Positions 18,168-28,441 are shown, counted from the stretch's first letter. The stretch is DNA of 64,000 bases from Hyphomicrobiales bacterium (GCA_026400555.1 JAPLOW010000170.1:1-64000), one strand, 5' to 3'. Translations and numbers: made by a program. Notes: a model not told the origin generated them from the sequence alone.

Positions 18168-18839
18168 CTAGAGGCGGCTCACGGATTTCACCTTGTCGAC
18201 CGGAATGCGGGACGTCCCGATCACAAGGACCGGGGTGTCGCCGCTGAAGTCGGCTCCGTCGACAATGCCGGTAACCTCGGTCTTCACGTCGATGCGATTG
18301 CGCTGTGCGTCGGATGCGTCGACGACAATCGAGTAGTCGCCGTCCGGCGCTTTGAGGCCGGTCGCCTTGCTGCCATCCCATTTGAAGGTCTGCGCACCAG
18401 CTGTCAGGGCGACCGTCTTCGTCTGCACGATGTTGCCGCTCTTGTCCTTGATCGTGATCGTGGCGTTGCCCCCGCGCGGCGCGTCCAGACGCCACTCTGC
18501 GGCGTTGTTCTTCAATTGGCTGGTCGAACCGTCCATGGTCACGCGGTTCCCGACGAAGCTCATCGCATTGGCCGTGCTCGTGGACTTGCTCATGTTGAGC
18601 AACGAGGTCAGCGTCTCGTTCTGCTTCAACTGCTGCTCGACCTGCGCGAACTGGACAAGCTGCTGGGTGAACTGGTTTGTGTCGAGCGGCGCAGTCGGGT
18701 CCTGGTTCTTCAGCTGCGTGGTCAGCAACTGCAGGAACTGGTCGAAGTTGCCGGCGATCTGGGCGCGATTATCCTTCTTGCCGGTCGACGTGGTCGCAGC
18801 GGCGTTTGAAGCGGATTGTGCGGCTGCGATCGTGGTCAT
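18168..18839 (-). CDS. flgD: Flagellar hook assembly protein FlgD
   Basis: NFDQFLQLLTTQLKNQDPTAPLDTNQFTQQLVQFAQVEQQL. Confidence 0.94.
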   Translation of the reverse strand: MTTIAAAQSASNAAATTSTGKKDNRAQIAGNFDQFLQLLTTQLKNQDPTAPLDTNQFTQQLVQFAQVEQQLKQNETLTSLLNMSKSTSTANAMSFVGNRVTMDGSTSQLKNNAAEWRLDAPRGGNATITIKDKSGNIVQTKTVALTAGAQTFKWDGSKATGLKAPDGDYSIVVDASDAQRNRIDVKTEVTGIVDGADFSGDTPVLVIGTSRIPVDKVKSVSRL

Positions 18840-18851
18840 GGCCTTGTCTCC

Positions 18852-20171
18852 TCAGATCGAGCGGTCGAGCGCGCCGACATGCAGCGAGCGGCGGACGGGA
18901 ATGTCGGCAGGCAGGATAGTCGGCGCGGCGGCAGCCTTGCGCGCACGCCCACCGATTTCGTCGGTGAAGGCCTCGCTGCGCTGCTGGTTCGATTGCTGGC
19001 CGTGATCGCGCAAGGTGATGTCGATGCCGCTATCGCTTGACTTGAGGCCGGCCTGCTCGAAAGCACGTTCGAGCGTCCTCGCCTCGCGTTGCAGCAGGTG
19101 CAGCGTCTCGACACGATCAACAACGACCTTGGCGCTGACGGACTTGTCGTCGCCGATCTCGAGTCGCACGTCGACGCGACCCAACTCCGCCGGGTCGAGC
19201 CTGATCTGGAACTCGCGCGCGCCCTGCAAGGCCCGCAACCCGATCTCGATCGGCACAGCGCTGGGCGGGATCGCCTTGGCGAGGTGCGCCTCCGCCCCCT
19301 CCGGCCTCGGCGGCTGAAGGATGGATGCCGGCGGCGCGGATGGGTTGGCCGCGACCTGCAGGTTCGACAGGAGCGTGTCAAGCTGGGAGCCCTCGGCCGG
19401 ACGGTGCACGGCGGCTTGCGCTGCCTGCGCCTGCTGAGGTTGTTCGACGCGCTGCGCCAGTTCGGACGCGCCCTTGTCGCCCGCAATCAGCTCGGCTGGG
19501 AGCCCGTCTCCCGGCTTCTGCGCCTTGACACCGGCCTTGAGGCCAGACTGCGCGACCACTGCCGTGGCGGGCTGTTGAGACAAGGACTCGCTGGCAGCAT
19601 CCGGCGCAGGCAACCCGGACGGGAGCGGCGCAACAACCGTCTTGTCCGGAACGGAAATCGCCGGGGTAGCAACAACCGCGTTGCCTGCCGGCGGCGCGGA
19701 TGGGTTGGGTGCGGAAGCTTCTCCACCCTCCACTGGCAGGATGATGGCAGCCACCGCTTCAGCAAGCGGAGGGACCTGGACCAGGACAGGTGTTGCCAAG
19801 TCCTGCGCCGCAGTCTCGGTCTTGAACGCCGCGTCTTTATCCGTGGCTGGTTTCTCATCCACAGTCACCGCGACAGCAGGCCCGGTTGCGTCTTCAGTTT
19901 TGGAGGCCGTCTCAGCTGGCCGTTGGTCCTTGGGCTTTTCAGTCGATGGCGAAGCATCATCGCGGCCGGCTTCGGGAACGTCCATCGCAGGCGCCTGCGT
20001 TGTGGATTTGCCGATCTTGACCGGCGCGCGCGAGGGGGCCTCGTCGCGGGGAGGCTCCGGGGGCAACGCGAATGCCCGCTCCTGCGCGGAACGGTCTTCG
20101 GCGCGTGACGGCGCAGCCGGGCGTGCCGGCAACGGATTGGACAGGCTCAAGGCAGCGGCGCTGATAATCAA
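18852..20171 (-). CDS. fliK: Flagellar hook-length control protein FliK
   Basis: Low-complexity Ala/Pro-rich N-terminus; C-terminal REFQIRLDPAELGRVDVRLEIGDDKSVSAKVVVDRVETLHLLQREARTLERAFEQAGL. Confidence 0.85.
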   Translation of the reverse strand: MIISAAALSLSNPLPARPAAPSRAEDRSAQERAFALPPEPPRDEAPSRAPVKIGKSTTQAPAMDVPEAGRDDASPSTEKPKDQRPAETASKTEDATGPAVAVTVDEKPATDKDAAFKTETAAQDLATPVLVQVPPLAEAVAAIILPVEGGEASAPNPSAPPAGNAVVATPAISVPDKTVVAPLPSGLPAPDAASESLSQQPATAVVAQSGLKAGVKAQKPGDGLPAELIAGDKGASELAQRVEQPQQAQAAQAAVHRPAEGSQLDTLLSNLQVAANPSAPPASILQPPRPEGAEAHLAKAIPPSAVPIEIGLRALQGAREFQIRLDPAELGRVDVRLEIGDDKSVSAKVVVDRVETLHLLQREARTLERAFEQAGLKSSDSGIDITLRDHGQQSNQQRSEAFTDEIGGRARKAAAAPTILPADIPVRRSLHVGALDRSI

Positions 20172-20404
20172 CTGTTACTCTCATTCTGAAGGGCCATGCC
20201 ACTTTACCAGCAAGCATTGCGCCAGCTCTTTTCGCTCCTCAAGCCATTGTCAGAAAAGGACTTTCTGTAAGGAAGCTCTCATCCGGGAAGGCCGTACAAA
20301 GCAGTTTGTGCTGGCAGTGCGGCAAAATCTGCCGCCTGCGCCGCATTTCCGTGACGCGCAAACCGGCTGGCATCGCCTCATGAACCGCCCTATATGGTGC
20401 TTGC

Positions 20405-21616
20405 GTGTCATCTGACAGTGCCACAAACCAGGATCAGGAGCCTTTGCCGAACTCGCTGGACATCGCCAAGCCGCCTCACGAAACCCGCGTCGTCGTGGCG
20501 ATGTCGGGAGGTGTGGATTCGTCCGTGGTTGCGGCGCTGCTCAAGTTCCAAGGCTATGAGGTCATCGGGGTCACGCTGCAACTTTACGATCATGGTGCAG
20601 CCGTGCACCGGGCAGGATCGTGCTGCGCCGGCCAGGATATCCACGACGCCCGCCGTGTGGCGGAAGCCATCGGCATTCCGCATTACGTACTCGACTATGA
20701 AAGCCGCTTCCGCAACGAGGTGATGGAGCGCTTCGCGGACAGCTACCTGTCCGGCGAAACCCCGATCCCCTGCGTCGATTGCAACCGCACCGTCAAGTTC
20801 CGCGACCTGCTCGGTCTCGCACGTGAACTTGACGCCGACGCGCTGGCGACCGGCCACTATGTCGTTTCCAAAGCCGGTCCGGATGGCCACCGCACGCTGC
20901 ACCGCGCCGCCGATGAAGGCCGCGATCAGAGCTATTTCCTCTACGCCACGACGCAGGACCAGCTGGACCTCCTGCGCTTCCCGCTGGGCGAGCTGCCCAA
21001 GAGCCGCACACGCGAGCTGGCGGCCGAACTCGGCCTCGCCATCGCCGACAAGCCGGACAGCCAGGATATCTGTTTTGTCCCCTCGGGCCGCTACGCCGAC
21101 GTCATCGAGCGGCTCCGGCCTGGCGCGTCCCGGCCAGGCGAGGTCGTGGACCTTAGCGGCCAGGTGCTCGGCCATCACGATGGCATTCTTCGTTTCACGG
21201 TTGGCCAGCGCAAGGGCATCGGCGTGGCGGCAAGCGAGGCGCTCTATGTCGTCAGGCTGGATGCCGACACGGCGCGCGTCATCGTCGGGCCGCGCAGCGC
21301 GCTCGCAACAAAGACCGTCCGGGTCCGGGACATGAACTGGCTTGGCGCGCCCCTGACCGGCGATGTTGTCGACGGCATCGAGGTCGCGGCCCGCGTCCGC
21401 TCGACCCGCGCCCCAAAGCCGGCGCTGCTGCGCCGCATCGGCGGCGAGTGGCTCGTGGAATTGCTTGATGCCGAAGAGGGCGTCGCGCCGGGACAGGCCT
21501 GCGTGCTGTATGACAGCGCCCGGCCGGATGCGCGCGTGCTTGGCGGCGGTATCATCCAGCCGGTCGCGCGGGTAGCGGCCAACCCGCCGGCCGCCGCGCT
21601 CGCCACCGGTGCCTGA
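20405..21616 (+). CDS. mnmA: tRNA-specific 2-thiouridylase MnmA
   Basis: [35 protein letters not shown]...PDSQDICFV. Confidence 0.96.
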   Translation: MSSDSATNQDQEPLPNSLDIAKPPHETRVVVAMSGGVDSSVVAALLKFQGYEVIGVTLQLYDHGAAVHRAGSCCAGQDIHDARRVAEAIGIPHYVLDYESRFRNEVMERFADSYLSGETPIPCVDCNRTVKFRDLLGLARELDADALATGHYVVSKAGPDGHRTLHRAADEGRDQSYFLYATTQDQLDLLRFPLGELPKSRTRELAAELGLAIADKPDSQDICFVPSGRYADVIERLRPGASRPGEVVDLSGQVLGHHDGILRFTVGQRKGIGVAASEALYVVRLDADTARVIVGPRSALATKTVRVRDMNWLGAPLTGDVVDGIEVAARVRSTRAPKPALLRRIGGEWLVELLDAEEGVAPGQACVLYDSARPDARVLGGGIIQPVARVAANPPAAALATGA

Positions 21617-21642
21617 CATCCCCAGAACGGACCTCCCCTGCC

Positions 21643-22281
21643 ATGCCGGTGACCTATGACCTTGAGGGCCAGAAGCGCGTCTATCGTGTCTGGGCGAAAT
21701 TCTACGACCAGGTCTATGTCCAATTGCTGGCGCGGGCCCAGCGCGAGGCGGTCGATGCCGCGGTGGCCTGCGGGCGTGACATTCTGGAGATCGGCGTCGG
21801 AACAGGGCTGACCCTGCCCTATTTTCCCGCAGACAAAAAGGTTGTTGGCGTCGATCTGTCCGAAGACATGCTTCAGGTCGCCAGCCGCAAGGTTCGTGAA
21901 CGCGGCCTTCGCGCCGTCATCGGGCTCAGCGTCATGGACGCATGCCGCCTGGGGTTTGCCGACGAGGCTTTCGATGCCGTCACCGCCCAGTTCGTGATCA
22001 CCCTGGTGCCGGATCCGGAACAGGCGCTCGACGAAATGGACCGCGTGCTCAGACCGGGCGGCGAAATCGTGGTTTCAAGCCGGCTGGTGGCGTCGGAGGG
22101 TCCGGGCGCAGCGTTCTGGTCGGCGCTCGCGCCGCTCGCCAAGAAAGTCGGCTGGAGTACGGATTTCAAGGTCAGCCGCATCACGGACTGGGGACAGCGC
22201 ACAGGGCGCTACCAGACGACCCATGTCGGAAAGGGCTACTTCAAGGTGGTCCGCCTCAAGAAGCTCGCGGCGCGGCCGTGA
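21643..22281 (+). CDS. pmtA: Class I SAM methyltransferase, phosphatidylethanolamine N-methyltransferase-like
   Basis: YDQVYVQLLARAQREAVDAAV...DILEIGVGTGLTLPYFP...GVDLSEDMLQVA. Confidence 0.75.
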   Translation: MPVTYDLEGQKRVYRVWAKFYDQVYVQLLARAQREAVDAAVACGRDILEIGVGTGLTLPYFPADKKVVGVDLSEDMLQVASRKVRERGLRAVIGLSVMDACRLGFADEAFDAVTAQFVITLVPDPEQALDEMDRVLRPGGEIVVSSRLVASEGPGAAFWSALAPLAKKVGWSTDFKVSRITDWGQRTGRYQTTHVGKGYFKVVRLKKLAARP

Positions 22282-22286
22282 AGGAT

Positions 22287-22363
22287 TGGTAGCAGTGACC
22301 AGACTTGAACTGGTGACCTACGGGTTATGAATCCGTCGCTCTAACCAACTGAGCTACACTGCT
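22287..22363 (-). tRNA. tRNA-Met (anticodon CAT), elongator type, CCA encoded
   Basis: Minus strand AGCAGTGTAGCTCAGTTGGTTAGAGCGACGGATTCATAACCCGTAGGTCACCAGTTCAAGTCTGGTCACTGCTACCA; all four stems pair. Confidence 0.93.
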
Positions 22364-22421
22364 GCCGCTGGTGCGTATAGCCAGCATAGTGGAGGGTTTC
22401 AACCCCGCCCAGCAAATTCGC

Positions 22422-22667
22422 TCACTCGGCAAGCTGAATTCTCGACGCCGGCTCGACCGGAGCGGTGGCGCCGCGGCTGGTCATCTCGGCATACATCGCC
22501 TTGATCATGGTGCTGGCTGTCTTTTCGAACAGGAAGGGCAGCAGCGCGTGGGTGAAGGCCGCACACGATGCGAGAAACAGGCGCCCCGAATAGCTCATCG
22601 CATGGCCGAAGTGCTGGCCAAAGCTCTCGCCAAGGGCTTGCGGATGACGGGTGAATGGGTTGGACAT
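22422..22667 (-). CDS. Small DUF6356-like protein
   Basis: 81 aa MSNPFTRHPQALGESFGQHFGHAMSYSGRLFLASCAAFTHALLPFLFEKTASTMI; family assignment from recall. Confidence 0.65.
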   Translation of the reverse strand: MSNPFTRHPQALGESFGQHFGHAMSYSGRLFLASCAAFTHALLPFLFEKTASTMIKAMYAEMTSRGATAPVEPASRIQLAE

Positions 22668-22788
22668 CGCGCTCTCCTTAACACCTGCCCAACGATAGCC
22701 GGCTGCGCGGCAAAACTTATCCCGAATATCTTGATTGTTTGCGCAAAAGGCGAGATAGTTTTTGCCATCAACACATATTCAAGAGACA

Positions 22789-23262
22789 ATGTCCCACCAG
22801 ATCGACACGATCGACAAACGCATCCTTACCGAACTTCAACGCAATTCGGACCTGTCACTCGATGCACTGAGCGAACGGATCGCCCTGTCGCGCAATGCCT
22901 GCTGGCGGCGCATCCAGCAGCTTGAGGCCGCCGGCATCATCAGGGGCCGCGTGGCGCTGCTTGAGCCGCACGCGCTCAACCTCGGCCTCTCGGTCTTCAT
23001 CGTGGTGCGCACCGGCCGGCACAATGCCGACTGGGCGCGGGCGTTCCGCACCGCGATTGCCGAGCTTCCCGAAATCATCGGGGCCTACCGCACGGCGGGC
23101 GACATTGATTACATCCTGCGCGCCCGCGTGCCGGATGTCGCGGCCTATGACCGGCTATATCAACGCCTGATTGCGCGGGTCGACATGACTGATGTCTCCG
23201 CCAGCTTTGTGATGGAAGAGATCAAGGACACCCACGAACTGCCGATGACCTATCTGCCCTGA
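22789..23262 (+). CDS. Lrp/AsnC family transcriptional regulator
   Basis: IDKRILTELQRNSDLSLDALSERIALSRNACWRRIQQLEAAGII. Confidence 0.93.
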   Translation: MSHQIDTIDKRILTELQRNSDLSLDALSERIALSRNACWRRIQQLEAAGIIRGRVALLEPHALNLGLSVFIVVRTGRHNADWARAFRTAIAELPEIIGAYRTAGDIDYILRARVPDVAAYDRLYQRLIARVDMTDVSASFVMEEIKDTHELPMTYLP

Positions 23263-23270
23263 CGGCGCAC

Positions 23271-24302
23271 TCAGAAGCTAAGCTGCACCTTCATGGCCTG
23301 CGAGCGGTCACCGGCGAGTTCAAAGGCCACTAACGCATCATCGACAGCCAAGGTGTGGCTGATCAGCGGTTTCACATCGACCAGCTTCCGGCTGATCATC
23401 CGGACGGCCAGCCCGAACTCCTCGTGGAAGCGGAATGTGCCGCGCAACTCGATCTCCTTGGCGACCACGGTGTTGAGCGGCAGGCTTACCTCGCCGCCCA
23501 GCCCCAGTGTAACGATCACGCCGCCCGGCCGCACCACGTCCAGCGCGGCGCGCAGCGCGTGGCCGTTGCCGGACGCCTCGAGACAGACGTCGAACTGTCC
23601 CTTCTCGGCCTTGTAAGGGTCCAGCGCCTCCGGATGCGCCGCCGTGTTCAGCGCCACATCCGCCCCGGCTGACCGGGCATAGGCCAGGGGCTGGTTGGCG
23701 ATGTCGGTGACGACGATTTCCGCCGCCCCGGCCCGGCGCGCCGCGATCGCCGCCAGCACGCCGATCGGACCGGAGCCGGTGACCAGTACGCGTGCGCCCA
23801 GAAGCGGCCCGGCCCGCCGCGCCGCATGCAGGCAGACTGCGAGGGGCTCGGCCATCGCCGCTTCGCCGAGGCTGACATCACCCGTCACCTCATGGACCTG
23901 CACCGCCTCGCAGACCACCGATTCCCGGAACGCCCCATGCACATGGGGAAAGCGCATTGCGCTGCCATAAAACCGCATGTCGAGGCAGTGCTGCTGCAGG
24001 CCGCGCTGGCAGAAGCGGCAAACGCCGCAAGGCAGGCTGGGACTGACCGCCACCCGTGCGCCAACCGCCACATTCGAGACCCCCTCGCCCAGCGCCTCGA
24101 CGGTTCCGGCGACCTCATGGCCAAGCACCATCGGCTCCTTCAGGCCAATGACCCCGAACCCGCCATGCTGGTAGTAGTGCAGGTCCGAGCCGCAGATCCC
24201 GCCCGCGCCGATCCGCACGCGCACCTGTCCCGGCCCGGGCGCGGCCGCCGCAAGATCGGCGATGCGCAGGTCGCGCGCGGCGTGGATCATGACAGCCTTC
24301 AT
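23271..24302 (-). CDS. L-idonate 5-dehydrogenase-like zinc alcohol dehydrogenase
   Basis: GGICGSDLHYYQHGGFG...GHEVAGTVEALGEGV; convergent with gluconate dehydrogenase-like SDR. Confidence 0.82.
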   Translation of the reverse strand: MKAVMIHAARDLRIADLAAAAPGPGQVRVRIGAGGICGSDLHYYQHGGFGVIGLKEPMVLGHEVAGTVEALGEGVSNVAVGARVAVSPSLPCGVCRFCQRGLQQHCLDMRFYGSAMRFPHVHGAFRESVVCEAVQVHEVTGDVSLGEAAMAEPLAVCLHAARRAGPLLGARVLVTGSGPIGVLAAIAARRAGAAEIVVTDIANQPLAYARSAGADVALNTAAHPEALDPYKAEKGQFDVCLEASGNGHALRAALDVVRPGGVIVTLGLGGEVSLPLNTVVAKEIELRGTFRFHEEFGLAVRMISRKLVDVKPLISHTLAVDDALVAFELAGDRSQAMKVQLSF

Positions 24303-24390
24303 CGACCTCTCCTTGTTGTTCAATCTTGCGCGTGCGCGACGGGTGACGAATCCGCGCCCGTCTGATTAGGATCGCGCGCATGGGGAAAAG

Positions 24391-25161
24391 ATGATGACAT
24401 CAACATTGTTCGATCTGAAAGGCCAGATTGCGCTGATCACCGGCTCAAGCACGGGGATCGGCCATGCGCTGGCGGCGGGCTACGCGGCGGCGGGCGTGCA
24501 TGTGGTGCTCAATGGCCGCGATCAGGCACGCCTCGACAGCGCAGCGGCCAGCCTGCGCGCGGCGGGGCATGAGATCAGCACGAGCCGCTTCGATGCAGCC
24601 AGCAGCGCCGAGGTCGGACCGGAAGTCGAGCGCATCGAAGCCGAGATCGGCCCGATCGACATCCTGATCAACAATGCCGGCATGCAGAAGCGTGGCCCGC
24701 TGGAGGACTATGCCGAAGATGACTGGTCACGGCTCATGCGCACCAACCTCGACAGCGTCTTCGTGGTGTCCAAGGCCGTCGTGAAGGGCATGATCGCCCG
24801 CCAGCGCGGCGTGATCATCAACATCTGCTCCGTCCAGAGCGAACTTGGCCGCCCCGGCATCGCGCCCTATACCGCCTCGAAGGGCGCCGTGAAGATGCTG
24901 ACCAAGGGCATGGCGATCGACTGGGGCAAGCACGGCATACGCGTCAACGGGATCGGTCCCGGCTATTTCGACACCCAACTGAACAAGGCGCTGGTGGCCG
25001 ACCCGGCCTTCTCCGGCTGGCTCACCGACCGCACGCCCCTCGGCCGTTGGGGCAAGGTCGAGGAACTGGTGGGAGCGGCGATCTTCCTCGCATCCGATGC
25101 CGGCTCGTTCGTCACCGGCCATGTGCTCTACGTCGATGGCGGCGTGACGGCACGCCTTTGA
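24391..25161 (+). CDS. SDR family oxidoreductase, gluconate 5-dehydrogenase-like
   Basis: LITGSSTGIGHALAAGYAAAG...ILINNAGMQKRGPLEDY...YTASKGAVKMLTKGMAIDWGKHGIRVNGIGPGYFDTQLNKAL. Confidence 0.86.
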   Translation: MMTSTLFDLKGQIALITGSSTGIGHALAAGYAAAGVHVVLNGRDQARLDSAAASLRAAGHEISTSRFDAASSAEVGPEVERIEAEIGPIDILINNAGMQKRGPLEDYAEDDWSRLMRTNLDSVFVVSKAVVKGMIARQRGVIINICSVQSELGRPGIAPYTASKGAVKMLTKGMAIDWGKHGIRVNGIGPGYFDTQLNKALVADPAFSGWLTDRTPLGRWGKVEELVGAAIFLASDAGSFVTGHVLYVDGGVTARL

Positions 25162-25167
25162 CGCTGC

Positions 25168-26367
25168 TCAGGTTCCGATCGCGTCCAGTTCGTCGCCAAG
25201 CACCTCACGCGCCCATTTGAAGGCATTGTTGGCCGCCGGCACACCGATATAGACGGCGGCCTGGATAAGCGCTGCGCGAAGCTCGTGCAGGGACACGCCA
25301 TTGTGCAGGGCGGGCCTGAGATGGAGCTTGAACTCCTCCTCACGGTTGAGCGCGATCATCGTCTGCAAGGTCAGCAGGGAGCGCGTTTTCCACGGCAACG
25401 TCGCATCGCCCCAGACCTCGCCCCAGGCCGTGCGCATGATGAACTCCTGCCACGGGCCGCTGAACGCACCGGCATTGGCCAGCGAGCGCTCGACATGCGC
25501 GGCGCCCAGAACCGCCTTGCGGTTGGCAAGCCCGTCCTCCAGCGCCGCCGGGCGTTGGGCCGGCGCGCCAAGGCGGGCGCGGTTGAGATCAAGCCACGCC
25601 ATCAGCAGCGCGTTGACCTGATCGGGCTGCTCGAGGTTCATGATGTGCGCAGCCGGACTGAGGCGCACGAGTCCGGCCCCGGGAATGGCGTCGCGAATGG
25701 CGTCCTGCAGCGCGGGCGGCGAGGCCGGATCGTCCGCGCCGGAGAACACCAGCGTCGGCGCCGTGATGCCCTTGAGGCCGGCCATCAGATCAAGGTCGCG
25801 GATAGCATCGCAGCAGGCGGCGTAGCCTTCGCGCGGCGTCGCCAGCAGCATCGCTTCGGTGCTGGCGAAAAGTGCGGGCTGCAGGGTGGCGAAGCCGGGT
25901 GTGAACCAGCGCTGCAGGATGGTCGACGCGAACGCCTCGACCCCGCCCTTGCGCACGATCGCGGCGCGCTCGACCCAGGACGCAGGCGCAGCCGTCAGGG
26001 CGAAGGTCGCCATCGGCGTCAGCGAGGCCACCAGATCGGGCCGCCGGATCGCCAGCGCCATGCCGGTCATGCCGCCCAGCGACAGCCCGACGACATGGAC
26101 CGGTGTTTTGCCGAACACGTGCTCGATCAGACCGGCGAGGTCATCAGCCAGATCATTGATCGCCAACGGCCGCCCCGACACCGGTGACTGGCCATGGCCG
26201 CGCGTGTCGTAGCTGAGGCAGCGGAACCGCCCGGTCAGCGCCGCCAGTTGCGGCGCCCACATGGCGCGGTTTGTGCCCAGCGAATTGGAGAACACGACGG
26301 GCGGCGCGCCGGCCGGTCCTCGCACCTCGTAGCTGAGCGTCACGCCATTGATCAGGGCTTCAGGCAT
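25168..26367 (-). CDS. Fused 3-oxoadipate enol-lactonase / 4-carboxymuconolactone decarboxylase (PcaD-PcaC, PcaL type)
   Basis: N-terminal alpha/beta hydrolase VHVVGLSLGGMTGMALA; C-terminal FIMRTAWGEVWGDATLPWKTRSLLTLQTMIALNREEEFKLHLRPALHNGVSLHELRAALIQ. Confidence 0.92.
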   Translation of the reverse strand: MPEALINGVTLSYEVRGPAGAPPVVFSNSLGTNRAMWAPQLAALTGRFRCLSYDTRGHGQSPVSGRPLAINDLADDLAGLIEHVFGKTPVHVVGLSLGGMTGMALAIRRPDLVASLTPMATFALTAAPASWVERAAIVRKGGVEAFASTILQRWFTPGFATLQPALFASTEAMLLATPREGYAACCDAIRDLDLMAGLKGITAPTLVFSGADDPASPPALQDAIRDAIPGAGLVRLSPAAHIMNLEQPDQVNALLMAWLDLNRARLGAPAQRPAALEDGLANRKAVLGAAHVERSLANAGAFSGPWQEFIMRTAWGEVWGDATLPWKTRSLLTLQTMIALNREEEFKLHLRPALHNGVSLHELRAALIQAAVYIGVPAANNAFKWAREVLGDELDAIGT

Positions 26368-26418
26368 GGCAGGCTTTCCGATATGGTTGGGGCAGGTGGT
26401 TGATGCGTCGGCCCAAGG

Positions 26419-26962
26419 TCAGGCCTCAAAGAACACGGTTTCAGCGTCGCCGCCAAGGCGGATGGTGAACTCCCAAAGGCCCTTCGCAACGGCGGCTGCC
26501 AGGAGCGTGCCGCGCCGGTCTGGCGGCACCAGTGCTAGAACCGGGTCGGCGGCAAGGTCGTCGCGGCCGGCAAAATAGATCCGCGTGACAAGATGACGGG
26601 AAGGTCGGCACAATGCCCGGCATGATGGTGTCGAAGGCGAAGGCGCCGTGGGCGTCGGTCGGGCACCGGCCAAAGCCGCGAAAGCCATTGACGGCAGGTT
26701 TGGGCGAGGCGGGATGGGCGTAGGCGCCGTTGGCGTCCGCCTGCCAGATTTCCACCATGGCGTCGGGAATGGGTGCGCCGTCCGCATCAAGCACGCGTCC
26801 CTCGATGCGAAGCCTGTCGCCACCCGGTCCCTCCTGGGTCAGGTCAGCCATGAAGATCTCGCGCACGCCGTAGGCTTTCGGCGTCAGCATGAAGTGAAAG
26901 AACGGCCCGACCGTCTGCGACGGCGTCAACTCATGGGCCGGCGGCAACGGCTCAGTCATCAT
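26419..26962 (-). pseudogene. pcaG: Protocatechuate 3,4-dioxygenase alpha subunit, internally deleted and frameshifted
   Basis: N-terminal part (MTEPLPPAHELTPSQTVGPFFHFMLTPKAYG...FAFDTIMPGIVPTF) and C-terminal part (RHLVTRIYFAGRDDLAADPVLALVPPDRRGTLLAAAVAKGLWEFTIRLGGDAETVFFEA) lie in different frames, and the conserved APHINVSVFARG segment is absent. Confidence 0.85.
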
Positions 26963-27665
26963 GGGGCTCCTCCATTGGCGTAGCCTGACGCCCGCGCAGG
27001 ACGATGTCGAACTGGTACCCCAGCGCCCATTCAGGCTCGGTGACCGACAGGTCAAAGCGCGAGATCAGGCGGTTGCGCGCCGCCCCGTCCGGAATCGAGT
27101 TGAAGATCGGATCGAACGGAAACAGCGGATCACCCGGAAAATACATCTGGGTTACCAGCCGGCTGAGGAAGCTGTGCCCGAACAGGGAAAGATGGATGTG
27201 CGCCGGACGCCATGCATTGTGATGGTTGCGCCAGGGATAGGCGCCGGGCTTCACGGTCACGAAACGGTAGCGCCCGTCCGAATCGGTCAGGCAGCGGCCC
27301 GCGCCGGTGAAATTTGCATCGAGGGGCGCCGGATGCTGGTCCTTCACGTGGATGTATCGGCCGGCGGCATTGGCCTGCCACACCTCGATCAGCGTGTCGG
27401 GCACGGGGCGGCCTTCCTCGTCAAGGACGCGTCCGGTGACGATGATGCGCTCGCCCAGCGGCTCGCCGGCATGCTGCCGTGTCAGGTCGGCTTCACTGGG
27501 CACGACGCTGTCATGACCATAGACCGGACCAGTCACTTCGGTCAGCGAGTGCGGCAGCAGGATGAGCGGCTTCGACGGCGCGCGCCGGACAGTGCTGGTA
27601 TAAGCAGGAGAGAGTGAGGGCGGATGCGCCTTCAGCCCGTCGAGCGGATAGATCAGCCTCGTCAT
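26952..27665 (-). CDS. pcaH: Protocatechuate 3,4-dioxygenase beta subunit
   Basis: VTGRVLDEEGRPVPDTLIEVWQANAAGRYIH...GAYPWRNHHNAWRPAHIHLSLFGHSFLSRLVTQMYFPGDPLF. Confidence 0.95.
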   Translation of the reverse strand: MTRLIYPLDGLKAHPPSLSPAYTSTVRRAPSKPLILLPHSLTEVTGPVYGHDSVVPSEADLTRQHAGEPLGERIIVTGRVLDEEGRPVPDTLIEVWQANAAGRYIHVKDQHPAPLDANFTGAGRCLTDSDGRYRFVTVKPGAYPWRNHHNAWRPAHIHLSLFGHSFLSRLVTQMYFPGDPLFPFDPIFNSIPDGAARNRLISRFDLSVTEPEWALGYQFDIVLRGRQATPMEEPHDD

Positions 27666-27676
27666 TGCACCCTCCT

Positions 27677-28441
27677 TCACGCAGCGTGCGCCTGCTTGGT
27701 GCGCGCCTGAAGATCACGCAGGACGGCCAGCTCGCTGTCGGTTGGGGCCGGCGTCAGGCCGACCTGATCCGCATAGCGCACCGGCCAGCCGCATTGTGCC
27801 TGGATCATCTCCCGCGTCACCCCCGGATGGATGGCTGTGACGATCAGCTCGCTCGTCTCCGGATCGGGCTCGAACAGGCAAAGATCCGTGATCAGCCGCG
27901 TTGGTCCCTTGGTGGACAGGCCCAGCGCTTCGCGCGAGCCCTTGCCGGCGCCGTGCCCCATCGAGGTGATGAACGGCAGTTTCGCCATGAAGGCCCGCGG
28001 GTTCATCGCCATGATGATGAAGACCTCGCCGCAGCTCGACGCGATCTCGGGCGCCCCGCCGCCGCCGGGGAGGCGGACTTTCGGATTGCCGTAGTCGCCG
28101 ACCACCGTCGTGTTGAGATTGCCGAAGCGATCGATCTGCGCACCGCCCAGAAAGCCGAGCGTGATCCGCCCGCCCTGCAGCCAGTAGCGGAACATCTCCG
28201 GCACGGACACGGTGGTCAGCGCCGTGTCGCACAACTCTCCATCGCCGATCGAGAGCGGCAGGACGTCCGGCCGCGTACCGAGCGTACCGGACTCGTAGAT
28301 CAGCGTGATGCCCGGCGCATGGGTCAGCCGCGCCAGATTGCAGGCAGCCGACGGTGCGCCGATGCCGACGAAGCAGATGTCGCTGTTCGTGAGGAAGCGT
28401 GACGCGACGATGGTCATGATTTCGGTGGCGGAATAGGTCAT
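27677..28441 (-). CDS. CoA-transferase subunit B (3-oxoadipate CoA-transferase type)
   Basis: CFVGIGAPSAACNLARLTHAPGITLIYESGTLGTRPDVLPLSIGDGEL; in pca cluster. Confidence 0.85.
   Translation of the reverse strand: MTYSATEIMTIVASRFLTNSDICFVGIGAPSAACNLARLTHAPGITLIYESGTLGTRPDVLPLSIGDGELCDTALTTVSVPEMFRYWLQGGRITLGFLGGAQIDRFGNLNTTVVGDYGNPKVRLPGGGGAPEIASSCGEVFIIMAMNPRAFMAKLPFITSMGHGAGKGSREALGLSTKGPTRLITDLCLFEPDPETSELIVTAIHPGVTREMIQAQCGWPVRYADQVGLTPAPTDSELAVLRDLQARTKQAHAA

Noticed and set aside
18028-18495. N-terminal extension of the 247-aa minus ORF 17752..18495
   Set aside because: It overlaps flgD out of frame; the recognisable DUF1153/SciP starts at 18027
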